Assembly (NCBI RefSeq): GCF_041021895.1
Contig: NZ_CP157428.1
Location: 2,852,001 to 2,916,000 of the forward strand
Origin: Acinetobacter sp. XH1741
GTDB lineage: Bacteria > Pseudomonadota > Gammaproteobacteria > Pseudomonadales > Moraxellaceae
Length of the DNA stretch: 64,000 bases
Direction: 5' to 3'
In this document: piece after piece, positions 42,313 to 50,807 of the stretch
Numbering within the stretch: position 1 is the first letter of the stretch
Layout: each line of letters begins with the position of its first letter
Position numbers and translations under genes: made by a program
The notes under the pieces: model-generated
The model's input: the letters and a program-made list of their open reading frames with translations, nothing else
What the model was told of the DNA's origin: nothing
Databases searched by the model: none

Positions 42313-43752
42313 ATGAACAACAATCATACATTCAAGCAAGAAAGCACTTCTGCAACAAGTTCTAATAACCGCGTTCCACTTGATGAAGCGCAACTTTTAG
42401 CAGATGAGGCAAAGTATTGTTCACATGGTGATACAGTACACTATGTAAACCCACCTAAGATTTTTACGGATTGTCAGGGCAGCTATATATTTGATGACCA
42501 GAATATCCCATATTTAGATTTACAAATGTGGTATTCGGCAGTCAACTTTGGTTATAAAAACCCACGTTTAGACCAAGCACTTATCGACCAAATTCATAAA
42601 CTTCCTCAAATTGCTAGCCAATATTTACACCCAACTAAAATTGAACTCAGTAAAGTTATTGCTGAAGACATGCTTAAAAAGACAGGTGTACAAGGCCGTG
42701 TTCACTACAACGTTGGTGGTTCACAAGCAATTGAAGACTCATTAAAAGTTGTACGTAACTTTACTAAAGGCAAAAGCCGCATGTTCGCTTTCGAAGGCGG
42801 TTACCATGGCCGTACTTTAGGCGCATCTTCAATTACTTCAAGCTATCGCTACCGTCGTCGTTATGGCCATTTTGGTGAGCGTGCTCAATTCATTCCATTC
42901 CCATATCCTTTCCGTCGTCCTAAAGGCATGACACCAGAAGAATATGCAGACAAGCTAGTTGCTGAATTTGCACGTCTTTTTGAAAATGAATACCACGGTG
43001 TTTGGGATCCTAAAGTTCGTGAAAGTGAATTTGCTGCTTTCTATATCGAAACAATTCAGGGTACTGGTGGTTATGTTATTCCACCGAAAAACTTCTATAA
43101 AGGCTTGAAAAAAGTTCTAGATGACCACGGTATTTTATTGGTTGTAGATGAAATCCAAATGGGCTTCTACCGTACTGGTAAACTTTGGTCTTTCGAACAT
43201 TTCGGCATTACACCAGACGTTGTTGCATTTGGTAAAGCGTTAACCAACGGATTAAATCCTCTTGCTGGTATTTGGGCAAAAGAAGAAATGATTAATCCTG
43301 AAATTTTCCCAGTTGGTTCAACTCACTCAACATTTGCATCTAACCCACTTGGTACAGCAGTTGGTCTTGAAGTCATGAACATGTTGGCTGAAAAAGACTA
43401 TGAAAAACAAATCATGGAAAGCGGTGCCTATTTCCTAGAAGGTCTAAAAGACTTACAATCACGTCATCCAGAAATTGGCGATGTTGATGGTTTAGGACTA
43501 GCATTGCGTGCAGAAATTTGTCAGGCTGATGGCTTTACTCCAAACAAAGAATTGTTGGATAAAATGGTCGATATCGGTCTTTCAGGTACCCTTGAATATC
43601 AAGGTCAGCAATGTGGTTTGGTGTTAGATGTAGGCGGTTATTACAAAAACGTAATTACATTTGCACCATCTCTAGAAATCTCGAGAGCCGAAATCGATCA
43701 AGCTATGGTATTACTTGACCAATTATTAATTCGAGCTAAACGGGAAATTTAA
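42313..43752 (+). CDS. Class III PLP-dependent aminotransferase
   Basis: 479 residues. Substrate/PLP motifs: VHYNVGGSQAIEDSLKVVRN, FEGGYHGRTLGASSITSS, the Asp in VVDEIQMGFYRTGKLW, and the PLP lysine in AFGKALTNGLNPLAG. The usual substrates for the fold are omega-amino acids or diamines (ornithine, GABA, lysine, diaminobutyrate). Which one applies here is not visible. It is 10 bp before the FemAB-like gene. Some 36 N-terminal residues (QESTSATSSNN) precede the domain. Confidence 0.88.
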   Translation: MNNNHTFKQESTSATSSNNRVPLDEAQLLADEAKYCSHGDTVHYVNPPKIFTDCQGSYIFDDQNIPYLDLQMWYSAVNFGYKNPRLDQALIDQIHKLPQIASQYLHPTKIELSKVIAEDMLKKTGVQGRVHYNVGGSQAIEDSLKVVRNFTKGKSRMFAFEGGYHGRTLGASSITSSYRYRRRYGHFGERAQFIPFPYPFRRPKGMTPEEYADKLVAEFARLFENEYHGVWDPKVRESEFAAFYIETIQGTGGYVIPPKNFYKGLKKVLDDHGILLVVDEIQMGFYRTGKLWSFEHFGITPDVVAFGKALTNGLNPLAGIWAKEEMINPEIFPVGSTHSTFASNPLGTAVGLEVMNMLAEKDYEKQIMESGAYFLEGLKDLQSRHPEIGDVDGLGLALRAEICQADGFTPNKELLDKMVDIGLSGTLEYQGQQCGLVLDVGGYYKNVITFAPSLEISRAEIDQAMVLLDQLLIRAKREI

Positions 43753-43761
43753 AATCAATTT

Positions 43762-44829
43762 ATGACTATAAACCTGAATCAGTTAGAACCTCAGGCAGTG
43801 GTGGATGCTTTTTTAAAGCATCCACCTTTAAGTTTTCAGGTTCATTCTTCTAACAATTTTTTGCCTTATTTTTATACAGAGTTTGATTTATTAACGACTC
43901 TAGATACTGATCTTCTTAAAAAAATTAAAGCGATACCAGGCTATCAAATCTGGGGAAAATTCCTTCATTTTAAAACGTGTTTTATCGGTACCACTGTTAC
44001 AGAATACAGTCTATTACCCGATCAGCTTTCACTGGACTCAATTACAGATTTTTTAAAAAATAATGACCAAAACATTAAATTAGGTATTATTAAAGATCTT
44101 CCTTTAAGTTCACCTTTACTCAGCGATCTTGAAAATAATTACAGTCAAACGTTTATTCAAGAAGCAGAAAAAAAAGGGTTTTTATCTGTTGAAGGCCAAG
44201 CCTTAGCATATGTCCCTATCGACTTTTCAAGTCGCGAAGAATATCTATCAAGATTATCTAGACCTCGTCGTAAAAACTTTAAACGTAAACTCAAAAGTTT
44301 AAATGAACTCAATATTGAGCAATTGTCTACGGGCGACGAACGGTTTAACGATTCTCGATTTAGAACCTATTTATATCAACTCTATTTAGCGGTTTATCAA
44401 CAAAGCGAAATACATTTCGACCTACTCAGCCCTGAGTTTTTTTCAGAAATTCTTCAAGATGCAAACAGTGGCGGCAAAGTCTTTTTATATTGGGCAGACG
44501 ACACGCTTGTAGGCTATAACATTTGTTATGAATATAAAGACAATCTAGTTGATAAATATATTGGGCTCAATTATCCGCTCGCAAAAGAATACAATTTATA
44601 TTTTATTAGTTGGTTCGTAAATTTAGATTATGCATTAGCCAACAACCTCAAATACTACATTGCCGGATGGACAGACCCTGAGGTCAAAGCTCAACTCGGG
44701 GCTAAATTTACATTTACCCGTCATCTGGTATGGATACATTCCCCTGCCTTACGTTTTGTTTTAAAAAAATTACGACCTTTATTTGAAGCAGATCATCAGT
44801 GGCATGTTAAACAGGAAACACGATCATGA
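43762..44829 (+). CDS. FemAB/GNAT-like acyl- or aminoacyl-transferase
   Basis: 355 residues. The middle part SRLSRPRRKNFKRKLKSL and the C-terminal half VFLYWADDTLVGYNICYEYKDN, YNLYFISWFVNLDYALANN, YIAGWTDPEVKAQLGAKF resemble the duplicated GNAT fold of FemAB/DUF482 (peptidogalycan-type) proteins. It would join an acyl or aminoacyl group to an amine. It is sandwiched between the aminotransferase and the ureohydrolase-like gene with a 4-bp overlap. Family assignment is moderate, function unknown. Confidence 0.65.
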   Translation: MTINLNQLEPQAVVDAFLKHPPLSFQVHSSNNFLPYFYTEFDLLTTLDTDLLKKIKAIPGYQIWGKFLHFKTCFIGTTVTEYSLLPDQLSLDSITDFLKNNDQNIKLGIIKDLPLSSPLLSDLENNYSQTFIQEAEKKGFLSVEGQALAYVPIDFSSREEYLSRLSRPRRKNFKRKLKSLNELNIEQLSTGDERFNDSRFRTYLYQLYLAVYQQSEIHFDLLSPEFFSEILQDANSGGKVFLYWADDTLVGYNICYEYKDNLVDKYIGLNYPLAKEYNLYFISWFVNLDYALANNLKYYIAGWTDPEVKAQLGAKFTFTRHLVWIHSPALRFVLKKLRPLFEADHQWHVKQETRS

Positions 44830-45716
44830 ATCTGGTAAATAACAGAACACCTGTCGTTTTAAATTTTGATGATTCTGCGGGTGATCCTGATGATGCAGTA
44901 CGTATTGACTTAACTTCATGGCAAGAAGTGATTCGCTTTGGTTGTAAATTAAAAGAGTTCGATGAGTTACGCACACATCTAAACCAGCATTTACCTTCAA
45001 AACTCGGTTGTGTGCTTTTAGGTAGCGGTGATTATCACCACGTTACTCAGCTTTTACTCGAAAGATTGCCATCTGATGAACCAATTCACCTGATTGTCTG
45101 CGACAACCACCCTGACAACATGCGCTACCCTTTTGGTATTCACTGTGGTTCATGGGTGTATTGGGCAAGTAAGCTTCCACAAGTTGCCAGAATTGACGTG
45201 CTTGGGATTAGTTCAAGTGATATTGGTTGGCTACACGCTGTAGAAAACCATTGGTCGCCTTTACTAAAAGGAAAACTGCATTACTGGAGTATTCAGCAAA
45301 ATGCATCATGGGTGCGTTTTACCGGTAAAAAAAATGCATGGCAAAATTTCGATCATCCAGATGAGCTGCTAACTGCATTCCTGATAGAACTAAAAGCATC
45401 GAATTCGCCTATCTATTTATCAATTGATAAAGATGTGCTGTCGAGCGATGTAGTAATGACAAACTGGGATCAAGGTAAATTTCTAGAAAGTCACTTACAG
45501 AGCGTAATTGAAGCATGTAAAGGTCGTTTAGTTGCAGCAGATATTACGGGTGATGTTTCTGCCTATCATTATAAAAACTACTTTAAACGATTTTTAGCAG
45601 CTTCTGATGGACAAGAAGAACCGACTGCCGAAGAACTCTCAAATTGGCAGTTAGAACAGAAAGCACTGAACTTACGTTTAATTCATGCCATAGATTCAGC
45701 TTGGTTAGATCAATAA
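44826..45716 (+). CDS. Ureohydrolase/arginase-fold protein (UPF0489-like)
   Basis: 296 residues. Arginase-like metal ligands are visible: LGSGDYHHV, VCDNHPDN (D-x-H-x-D) and YLSIDKDVLSSDV (D-x-D), with DITGDVSAY at the distal position. This points to a dinuclear metal hydrolase of the arginase/agmatinase superfamily acting on a guanidino or amidino compound, or an amide bond. It is the last gene of the operon, with a 4-bp overlap and a strong terminator. Confidence 0.75.
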   Translation: MNLVNNRTPVVLNFDDSAGDPDDAVRIDLTSWQEVIRFGCKLKEFDELRTHLNQHLPSKLGCVLLGSGDYHHVTQLLLERLPSDEPIHLIVCDNHPDNMRYPFGIHCGSWVYWASKLPQVARIDVLGISSSDIGWLHAVENHWSPLLKGKLHYWSIQQNASWVRFTGKKNAWQNFDHPDELLTAFLIELKASNSPIYLSIDKDVLSSDVVMTNWDQGKFLESHLQSVIEACKGRLVAADITGDVSAYHYKNYFKRFLAASDGQEEPTAEELSNWQLEQKALNLRLIHAIDSAWLDQ

Positions 45717-45721
45717 GAAAA

Positions 45722-45742
45722 AACCCACAATATGTGGGTTTT
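45722..45742. terminator. Bidirectional terminator
   Basis: AAACCCACA (45722-45730), loop ATA, TGTGGGTTT (45734-45742), with A-rich and T-rich flanks. It serves the ureohydrolase-like operon and the convergent small gene. Confidence 0.9.
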
Positions 45743-45749
45743 CTTTTAG

Positions 45750-46067
45750 TTACTTCACTGCGTTTACGCCAACAATAAATTGACTACAATTCGAGCCTTC
45801 AGAAGCATTGCCTAACTGCTTTTCAGAAAACTTAAATTTTGATGCTACAGAAGCATAATCTTGCTTAAGGGTTTGACCTGTGAGTTCGCCTAACTCTTTT
45901 ACTTTTTCAGGTTTTAAGATGCCATGTTCAACCGCTTGATTGACCATTACACATGCGGTCGTCATCGCATCATAACGTGCGGCTGTTTTAGAATAACCGA
46001 GAGCGCCCACTACACCACCAATAATTAAACCTACAACCGCAGCCAAAATCACATGCATTTTATTCAT
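45750..46067 (-). CDS. Small membrane-anchored hypothetical protein
   Basis: 105 residues. An N-terminal membrane segment rich in glycine (VILAAVVGLIIGGVVGALGYS) is followed by a periplasmic domain with two Cys (CVMVN, SNCSQF). No family was recognised. Similar small proteins are common in Acinetobacter. Monocistronic, with ATG 45-46 kb region upstream A+T rich. Confidence 0.65.
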   Translation of the reverse strand: MNKMHVILAAVVGLIIGGVVGALGYSKTAARYDAMTTACVMVNQAVEHGILKPEKVKELGELTGQTLKQDYASVASKFKFSEKQLGNASEGSNCSQFIVGVNAVK

Positions 46068-46213
46068 TTTAAATACCTAAAAATCTAACGAAAAACGAGC
46101 ATTTTAAGAGTATGTGCTCAAGTCAAATCAGAATAACGGCATTTAACTGATATAAAAAGTTAGATTCTTTCAAAGTTTTTGATAAATTGTATAACCGTTT
46201 CTCTTTTTCATTT

Positions 46214-46771
46214 TTACACCACTCCACCCAAAAACGTCTCTAGCACCACATCCCTTTCTTCCAAAGTGTTTGAGCTTAAAGCCTGTAGCAGTAAACCATC
46301 TATAAGGTTGACCACCATGTTGGCATCGAATTTGGGTTCGCGGATTTCACCGCTAAAAATCAGGTCAAAAATTTCATGGTGCAGCCATTTGCGATATTCA
46401 ACCGCCATACGGTAGGCCTTCGGGTATACCAATTTCGTTTCAAAAATGGCTTTGAGTAATAAATGGTACAAGCTGTTTAAATTGGTATGTAAGACAATAA
46501 TTTCTTTGAGTTTATCTTTTGATGTGTAGTAACGGTTTGAATAAATGATCGCGAGCACTTCTTCTTTGAGTAGGCTTTTTTGAAAGACAATACACATTTC
46601 AATCAGGCCTTCTTTTGAGCCAAAAAAGTTATAAAGCGTGGCTTTAGGTATCTCGGACTCTTTTACAATCAGATCAACACCCGCGGTGTGAAATCCATAA
46701 GTTGTAAATAAACGAATGGAGGTATCAATAATGTGTAATTTTTTGGAAGAAGTTTCTAAGTAATTTGGCAT
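46214..46771 (-). CDS. TetR-family regulator (cassette 2, beside structured RNA)
   Basis: 185 residues from the ATG at 46771; the leader resembles that of its paralogue at 20.3 kb (GGTAAAACT before ATG, TTGTTGTAT further up). HTH: SIRLFTTYGFHTAGVDLIVKESEIPKATLYNFFGSKEGLI. The ligand domain shares FQKSLLKEEVLAII and LHTNLNSLYHLLLKAIFE with the paralogue. A structured RNA lies divergently upstream, as in cassette 1. Ligand and target unknown. Confidence 0.85.
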   Translation of the reverse strand: MPNYLETSSKKLHIIDTSIRLFTTYGFHTAGVDLIVKESEIPKATLYNFFGSKEGLIEMCIVFQKSLLKEEVLAIIYSNRYYTSKDKLKEIIVLHTNLNSLYHLLLKAIFETKLVYPKAYRMAVEYRKWLHHEIFDLIFSGEIREPKFDANMVVNLIDGLLLQALSSNTLEERDVVLETFLGGVV

Positions 46772-46979
46772 AGTTTTACCGTTATAAAATTCTTGTTGTA
46801 TCGATATGAGAAAAAGCCTGTGCCCTTTTTGGGAGAAAAAAGGCACAGCAAAGCCGCAAGACGGTGCTTGGCACATCTCAAGTTTTATTGTTGATACAAG
46901 TTTTTTTGAGCCGTAATGACTTAAAGCCTGAAAACCTTAGGGTGATCAAGCTGCTTTAAATTTTTAAGTTGTGTCGTTA

Positions 46980-47252
46980 TAGCTTTTGGCCTTGAGAGCC
47001 AAGAAATAATGAATGTGCAAAGCCAACTCCTTTTTATTGGGAGTTCTGCCAAACATTAAAATTATGGTGGCAGAACGAGAAAGGGTTCGCGGACTGGTTT
47101 CGACTCCAGCACACCCGAAGGTGTCCCTCTCCCGTCCTACCGCTACGGGAGGAGACGAGGAGATGCTCACACAAAACTATTCCTCAGAAGAAATAATCCT
47201 GATGTGGTCGAAAACAGCGGTCCGCGACGACCGACTGGCAATGTGGCCAGCA
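46980..47252 (+). ncRNA. Structured RNA element, C4/Icd-like (copy 2)
   Basis: Paralogue of 20555-20825. Helices: TTGGC/GCCAA (near 46985-47002); GTTCTGCCA (47043-47051) with TGGCAGAAC (47068-47076); TCGCGGAC (47087-47094) with GTCCGCGA (47220-47227); TTTCGAC (47098-47104) with GTCGAAA (47207-47213); CTCCCGT (47129-47135) with ACGGGAG (47145-47151) enclosing CCTACCGCT; and the invariant CTGGC/GCCAG hairpin (47235-47250). An ACACC-CGAA-GGTGT hairpin (47110-47123) is extra. An 83-codon open frame (47013-47264) overlaps but aligns with copy 1 only at its ends. Confidence 0.65.
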
Positions 47253-47481
47253 GGCAAAGAATAGTGCCCAACCCTTTTGCAGTCAAGCACACAAAATGAC
47301 ATTTGTTTTAAAATAGATCATTAAAAAGTAAGGATAAATAATTCAAATTTATTATTAAATTAGGGTTTATAAAGTCAGCGAAATTTATATAGATATATGA
47401 GGTTTGATAGGTCAAAATGAAGGTTTGTTTTAAAACCATTTATAAAAATTGTGGATTGATTTGAACATAAGAGGACATTTA

Positions 47482-48729
47482 ATGAAGAACTTTCTAACCA
47501 AGAAAATGTACACGACTAGAGCTTTATTGCTTGCTGTAGGCGTTATAACTTTGAATGTTTCCCCTATTGTTATTACTCACTCTTACGCAGCGACAGAACA
47601 AAAAATGGATAACTTATCTAACAAGCTTTCACTCATTTTTGAAGATAAGCCTATAGACGCTTCTTTATTTAGTCCTCACTTTTTACAACAGGTTTCCATA
47701 ACACAAATTCAAAAAATCGTTGATGATTTAAAAGCCTCTTTAGGCCCGTTAAAAAGTATGAATGTTTCTAATGGCTCCGGGACTATTGATTTCGAAAAAG
47801 GCGAATTACCTGTTTCAATTAGTTTAGATCATCAAGGGCAAATTAGTACTCTTTGGTTTAGCGCACCTCATTTTAAAACAGTAAGCCTAGACGAAATGGT
47901 TAAAGGCCTACATGAAAATGCAGTTGGTAAAACCTCTCTTTTAGTTGTGGTAGATAACAAACCCGTGGTTGTTGAAAATGATAAAACCCCAATGGCCGTC
48001 GGCTCTACTTTTAAGTTACTGGTTTTAAAAGCGTATGAAGATACGATAAAAAAAGGTGAATTAAAAAGAGAAACTATAGTCTCTTTAAAAGAAAAAAATC
48101 GCTCATTGCCAACTGGGGTACTACAAAACCTACCTGCCGGCACACCTGTAAATCTTGAGCTTCTCGCACAGTTAATGATCCAAATTAGCGATAATACAGC
48201 AACCGATAGTCTTATAGAGGTATTAAAGAAGCCTCGTATAGAAGCGCTTTCACCTAGAAACACCCCGATGCTAACTACAAGAGAGCTATTTCAACTGATT
48301 GATCCGAGCAATGAAAAGCTAAGAAATAAGTTTAAAACAGGAACAAAATCAGCTCGTCTAGAAGTGCTCTCTGAATTAGACAAACTGCCGCTACCAAGTG
48401 TGAGTAGCATTGGAAAATCGGCTACTTGGCAAGATGCTGAATGGTATATATCAGCCAATGAGATTTGTCCTATTCTCGAAAGTGTTCAAGATGCCCCTGC
48501 TCTGAATAGCTCTTTAAATCCACTTTTTAAAAATTTGAATTGGCAAAAAATTGGCTTCAAAGGCGGTTCTGAATATGGTGTGATTAACTTTTCTGTAATT
48601 GGTAAAACTCAAAAAGGTCATAAAGTTTGTGCAGTATTTACTGCAAATGGAAATGAGCCACAACCTGAGTCAAAATTAGCCGTTTTATTTGCTGGTATAC
48701 TTCAAGCTGTTGATTCTATGAATTATTAA
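47482..48729 (+). CDS. Serine hydrolase, class A beta-lactamase/PBP-like
   Basis: 415 residues from the ATG at 47482 with AAGAGGA upstream. A signal peptide (ending THSYA) is followed by an N-terminal domain of about 120 residues, then a beta-lactamase fold with AVGSTFKLLVL (SxxK), IQISDNTATDSL (SDN) and GFKGGSEYGV (KGG in place of KTG). The extra N-terminal domain and KGG argue against a typical resistance beta-lactamase; peptidoglycan or protein substrates are as likely. It stands downstream of the second structured RNA. Confidence 0.8.
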   Translation: MKNFLTKKMYTTRALLLAVGVITLNVSPIVITHSYAATEQKMDNLSNKLSLIFEDKPIDASLFSPHFLQQVSITQIQKIVDDLKASLGPLKSMNVSNGSGTIDFEKGELPVSISLDHQGQISTLWFSAPHFKTVSLDEMVKGLHENAVGKTSLLVVVDNKPVVVENDKTPMAVGSTFKLLVLKAYEDTIKKGELKRETIVSLKEKNRSLPTGVLQNLPAGTPVNLELLAQLMIQISDNTATDSLIEVLKKPRIEALSPRNTPMLTTRELFQLIDPSNEKLRNKFKTGTKSARLEVLSELDKLPLPSVSSIGKSATWQDAEWYISANEICPILESVQDAPALNSSLNPLFKNLNWQKIGFKGGSEYGVINFSVIGKTQKGHKVCAVFTANGNEPQPESKLAVLFAGILQAVDSMNY

Positions 48730-48733
48730 GTAT

Positions 48734-48761
48734 AAAAGCCCTATTTGGTAAAAGGGCTTTT
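48734..48761 (+). terminator. Terminator of the serine hydrolase gene
   Basis: AAAAGCCCT (48734-48742), 10-nt loop, AGGGCTTTT (48753-48761), 5 bp after the stop. Confidence 0.88.
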
Positions 48762-48863
48762 CCTAACCACTGCTGATGGGCTGTTTTGATTTGGATTTAG
48801 TCGGGTATTTGCATAGAGTAGTTTTAGCAAAATTTATTATTAAATAAATAGTTGGTGATTAAA

Positions 48864-49205
48864 ATGTCATTAATCGTACCTGTAGGAGTGGATGAGGGAG
48901 CACTAGAAGTACTTTGGTATAGCTCTTTTCAAAATATTGAAGAAATTATTCTATGGTGGGAATCTCAAGAAAGTATTGATATATATAAATATAAAACTGA
49001 CTTAGAGGCTGCTGAAGCTATACTATCTAATGGCAAAGTAGTGAGTGTTAAAACAGAAGAACAATATGATCTCTACTATGCAATAAGTGCAAAAGCGGAA
49101 ACTATAACGCTCATAATCGACACAGACTATACCTCGCGCTTATCCTATAACGGAAAGAAATATTTTCATAAAGGAAAGCTTAATTTCCCCCCTGATTTAA
49201 CTTAA
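48864..49205 (+). CDS. Hypothetical protein
   Basis: 113 residues from ATG 48864; a TTG four codons upstream is possible. No signal or membrane segment, acidic, mixed alpha/beta. Motifs such as DLEAAEAILSNGKVVSVKTEEQ do not match a family I recognise. It is 19 bp before the GNAT gene in the same direction and may be co-transcribed with it. Confidence 0.6.
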   Translation: MSLIVPVGVDEGALEVLWYSSFQNIEEIILWWESQESIDIYKYKTDLEAAEAILSNGKVVSVKTEEQYDLYYAISAKAETITLIIDTDYTSRLSYNGKKYFHKGKLNFPPDLT

Positions 49206-49224
49206 TGGTACTACAAAAAATATT

Positions 49225-49653
49225 ATGGAAATTTCATTAAGACTTGCTAACACTGCCGATCTAAAAACCATAAACGAACGTTATGCTGAGGTTGATTTTG
49301 TTCCGTCATATGAAGATGAACTTATTGTATTAGCTTCTATTGGTGGAAAAATTGTTGGTCAAGGTAGAGTTGTGTCTATTGATTCAAACATTGGCGAACT
49401 CGGTGGAATTTACGTCTTTCCTAACAATGAAGGCTTAGGAGTCGCACGTAAAGTGGTCGAGTTCTTAATTAAAAACTCAAAACACCCATTGCTTTACTGT
49501 CTACCTTTTGCCGAACTACAAAGTTTTTATGGTTCTATGGGTTTCGCTCCCGTGGAAGACATGGCTCAGGTTCCAAAGGCTATAATCAAAAAATATAAGT
49601 GGTGTAACAGCAATTACGACAAAGCTGTTTTGCTGCTACAAAGAACTAAATAA
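49225..49653 (+). CDS. GNAT-family N-acetyltransferase
   Basis: 142 residues. The acetyl-CoA binding core reads ELGGIYVFPNNEGLGVARKVVEFLI, with the preceding strand GQGRVVSIDSNIG and a C-terminal YGSMGFAPVED block typical of the fold. Acceptor substrate unknown. Weak RBS. Probably cotranscribed with the small gene before it. Confidence 0.82.
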   Translation: MEISLRLANTADLKTINERYAEVDFVPSYEDELIVLASIGGKIVGQGRVVSIDSNIGELGGIYVFPNNEGLGVARKVVEFLIKNSKHPLLYCLPFAELQSFYGSMGFAPVEDMAQVPKAIIKKYKWCNSNYDKAVLLLQRTK

Positions 49654-49664
49654 TGTAATACTCA

Positions 49665-49689
49665 TAAAAAAACCGCCCCAGAAGGCGGT
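49665..49689 (-). terminator. Terminator for the minus-strand hypothetical gene
   Basis: ACCGCC (49672-49677) and GGCGGT (49684-49689), preceded on the plus strand by seven A, which become a T-run on the minus-strand transcript. Confidence 0.75.
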
Positions 49690-49747
49690 CGCTGAGTTAA
49701 AACCAGCAGGTATATAGAAGTATGGTGGACGGATACTTCTATATTCT

Positions 49748-50203
49748 TTATGAAGGAGTTTTATTGGTTTTCATGAAATCTTCAGATTTAAAATAACTAA
49801 TGATCATATCTGCATGTTCTTCTTTTGGAGGAACAGCCGTTACAGGAAATACTTCTTTAGAAATTTTAAAACCTTGCGGAATTAATTGTGAAATCGGTGG
49901 AAATTTAGGTTTTCCTCCATCTGTAATCCGCTCAATAAAACCGGCCAACCAGAGCAAATATTCTCCTTCATTTTCAAACTTTGGCATGACACTTAAGTCA
50001 ATTTTAAATTTGGATTCGCTCTGCGACTTAAATTGCTCATCAAAATCGATATAGTTAAACTTAAGCTTAAAGTCAGTTCCTTTAATAGCCTTACGAATTT
50101 GACTGATTAAACAATTTAAATTTTGCGTTAGGTCTTTGGTAAATAAGTTATCTTTTTTAATGTTTTTATAGACCTTTTCAGCCACTGCTAAATACTTTGG
50201 CAT
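49748..50203 (-). CDS. Hypothetical protein
   Basis: 151 residues, Lys-rich, soluble. No motif was recognised. GEYLLWLAGFIERITDGGKPKFP is the most distinctive part. AGGAGGG before the ATG gives a very strong RBS, which supports it being a real gene. Confidence 0.6.
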   Translation of the reverse strand: MPKYLAVAEKVYKNIKKDNLFTKDLTQNLNCLISQIRKAIKGTDFKLKFNYIDFDEQFKSQSESKFKIDLSVMPKFENEGEYLLWLAGFIERITDGGKPKFPPISQLIPQGFKISKEVFPVTAVPPKEEHADMIISYFKSEDFMKTNKTPS

Positions 50204-50362
50204 TTTACCCTCCTCACTCTCAATTGTTATAAAGTTCTGATCTTAAAATGATTTATGGTTCTGATTATGGCGAAACAAATGTAATGAAGTGAAACAATAT
50301 TATAGCCGAACGTAAGTATTTAAAGCCTAGTGTAAATTGCACCAAATAAACACCGAAAAAAA

Positions 50363-50495
50363 TTATGGTTTTGTTAACTCATCCGCAATATTTTTTAATT
50401 TATCTACATATTTTGAAACATTTACTTTCAATTTCTTTTTACCATTTGGTAAAATTAATACGGTCTCATTTGCTGATCGCGTCTGACTAAACCCA
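50363..50495 (-). other. Possible coding remnant after the small HTH gene
   Basis: In a different frame from the gene just upstream, the minus strand reads ETVLILPNGKKKLKVNVSKY...ADELTKP and stops at 50363. About 44 codons are open with no ATG. It looks like coding composition and could be a frameshifted tail or a separate decayed gene. Confidence 0.3.
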
Positions 50496-50649
50496 AAACT
50501 GATCTACGCACTCTTATTTCTTCTTCAGAAAATGGTAAATATTGTGTTAACTCACCTATAGAAAGTGAATTATTTTCTATTAAAAAACAGTCTTGTTCAG
50601 TCGTCCAGTGTGAAACCATTGGTTCAGTTTGTTTGTAGTAACGTTTCAT
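50455..50649 (-). CDS. Small DNA-binding-like hypothetical protein
   Basis: 64 residues. HWTTEQDCFLIENNSLSIGELTQYLPFSEEEI followed by RVRRSVLGLVRRDQQM has the look of a SANT/Myb or sigma-4-like helix-turn-helix (W-x2-E-x2-FL, SIGEL, RxRRxxLGL). AGGA lies just before the ATG. Stand-alone, function unknown. Confidence 0.55.
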   Translation of the reverse strand: MKRYYKQTEPMVSHWTTEQDCFLIENNSLSIGELTQYLPFSEEEIRVRRSVLGLVRRDQQMRPY

Positions 50650-50758
50650 ATGTCCTAGTAAAATTAAGAGCCTAAAAAGCTTACAAATAGAGCAAGCTTT
50701 AATAGTATTGAAGCAAAAAGAAGAATAGGAATAGTACTCAAATACTCAATAATAAAAA

Positions 50759-50790
50759 AGCCAAACACTGCAACAAAACATTGTTTGGCT
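50759..50790 (-). terminator. Terminator of the hydroxyacyl-CoA dehydrogenase gene
   Basis: AGCCAAACA (50759-50767) and TGTTTGGCT (50782-50790). On the minus strand the stem is followed by TTTTTTATT. Confidence 0.85.
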
Positions 50791-50807
50791 ATGAGTCACG
50801 AATAGGC

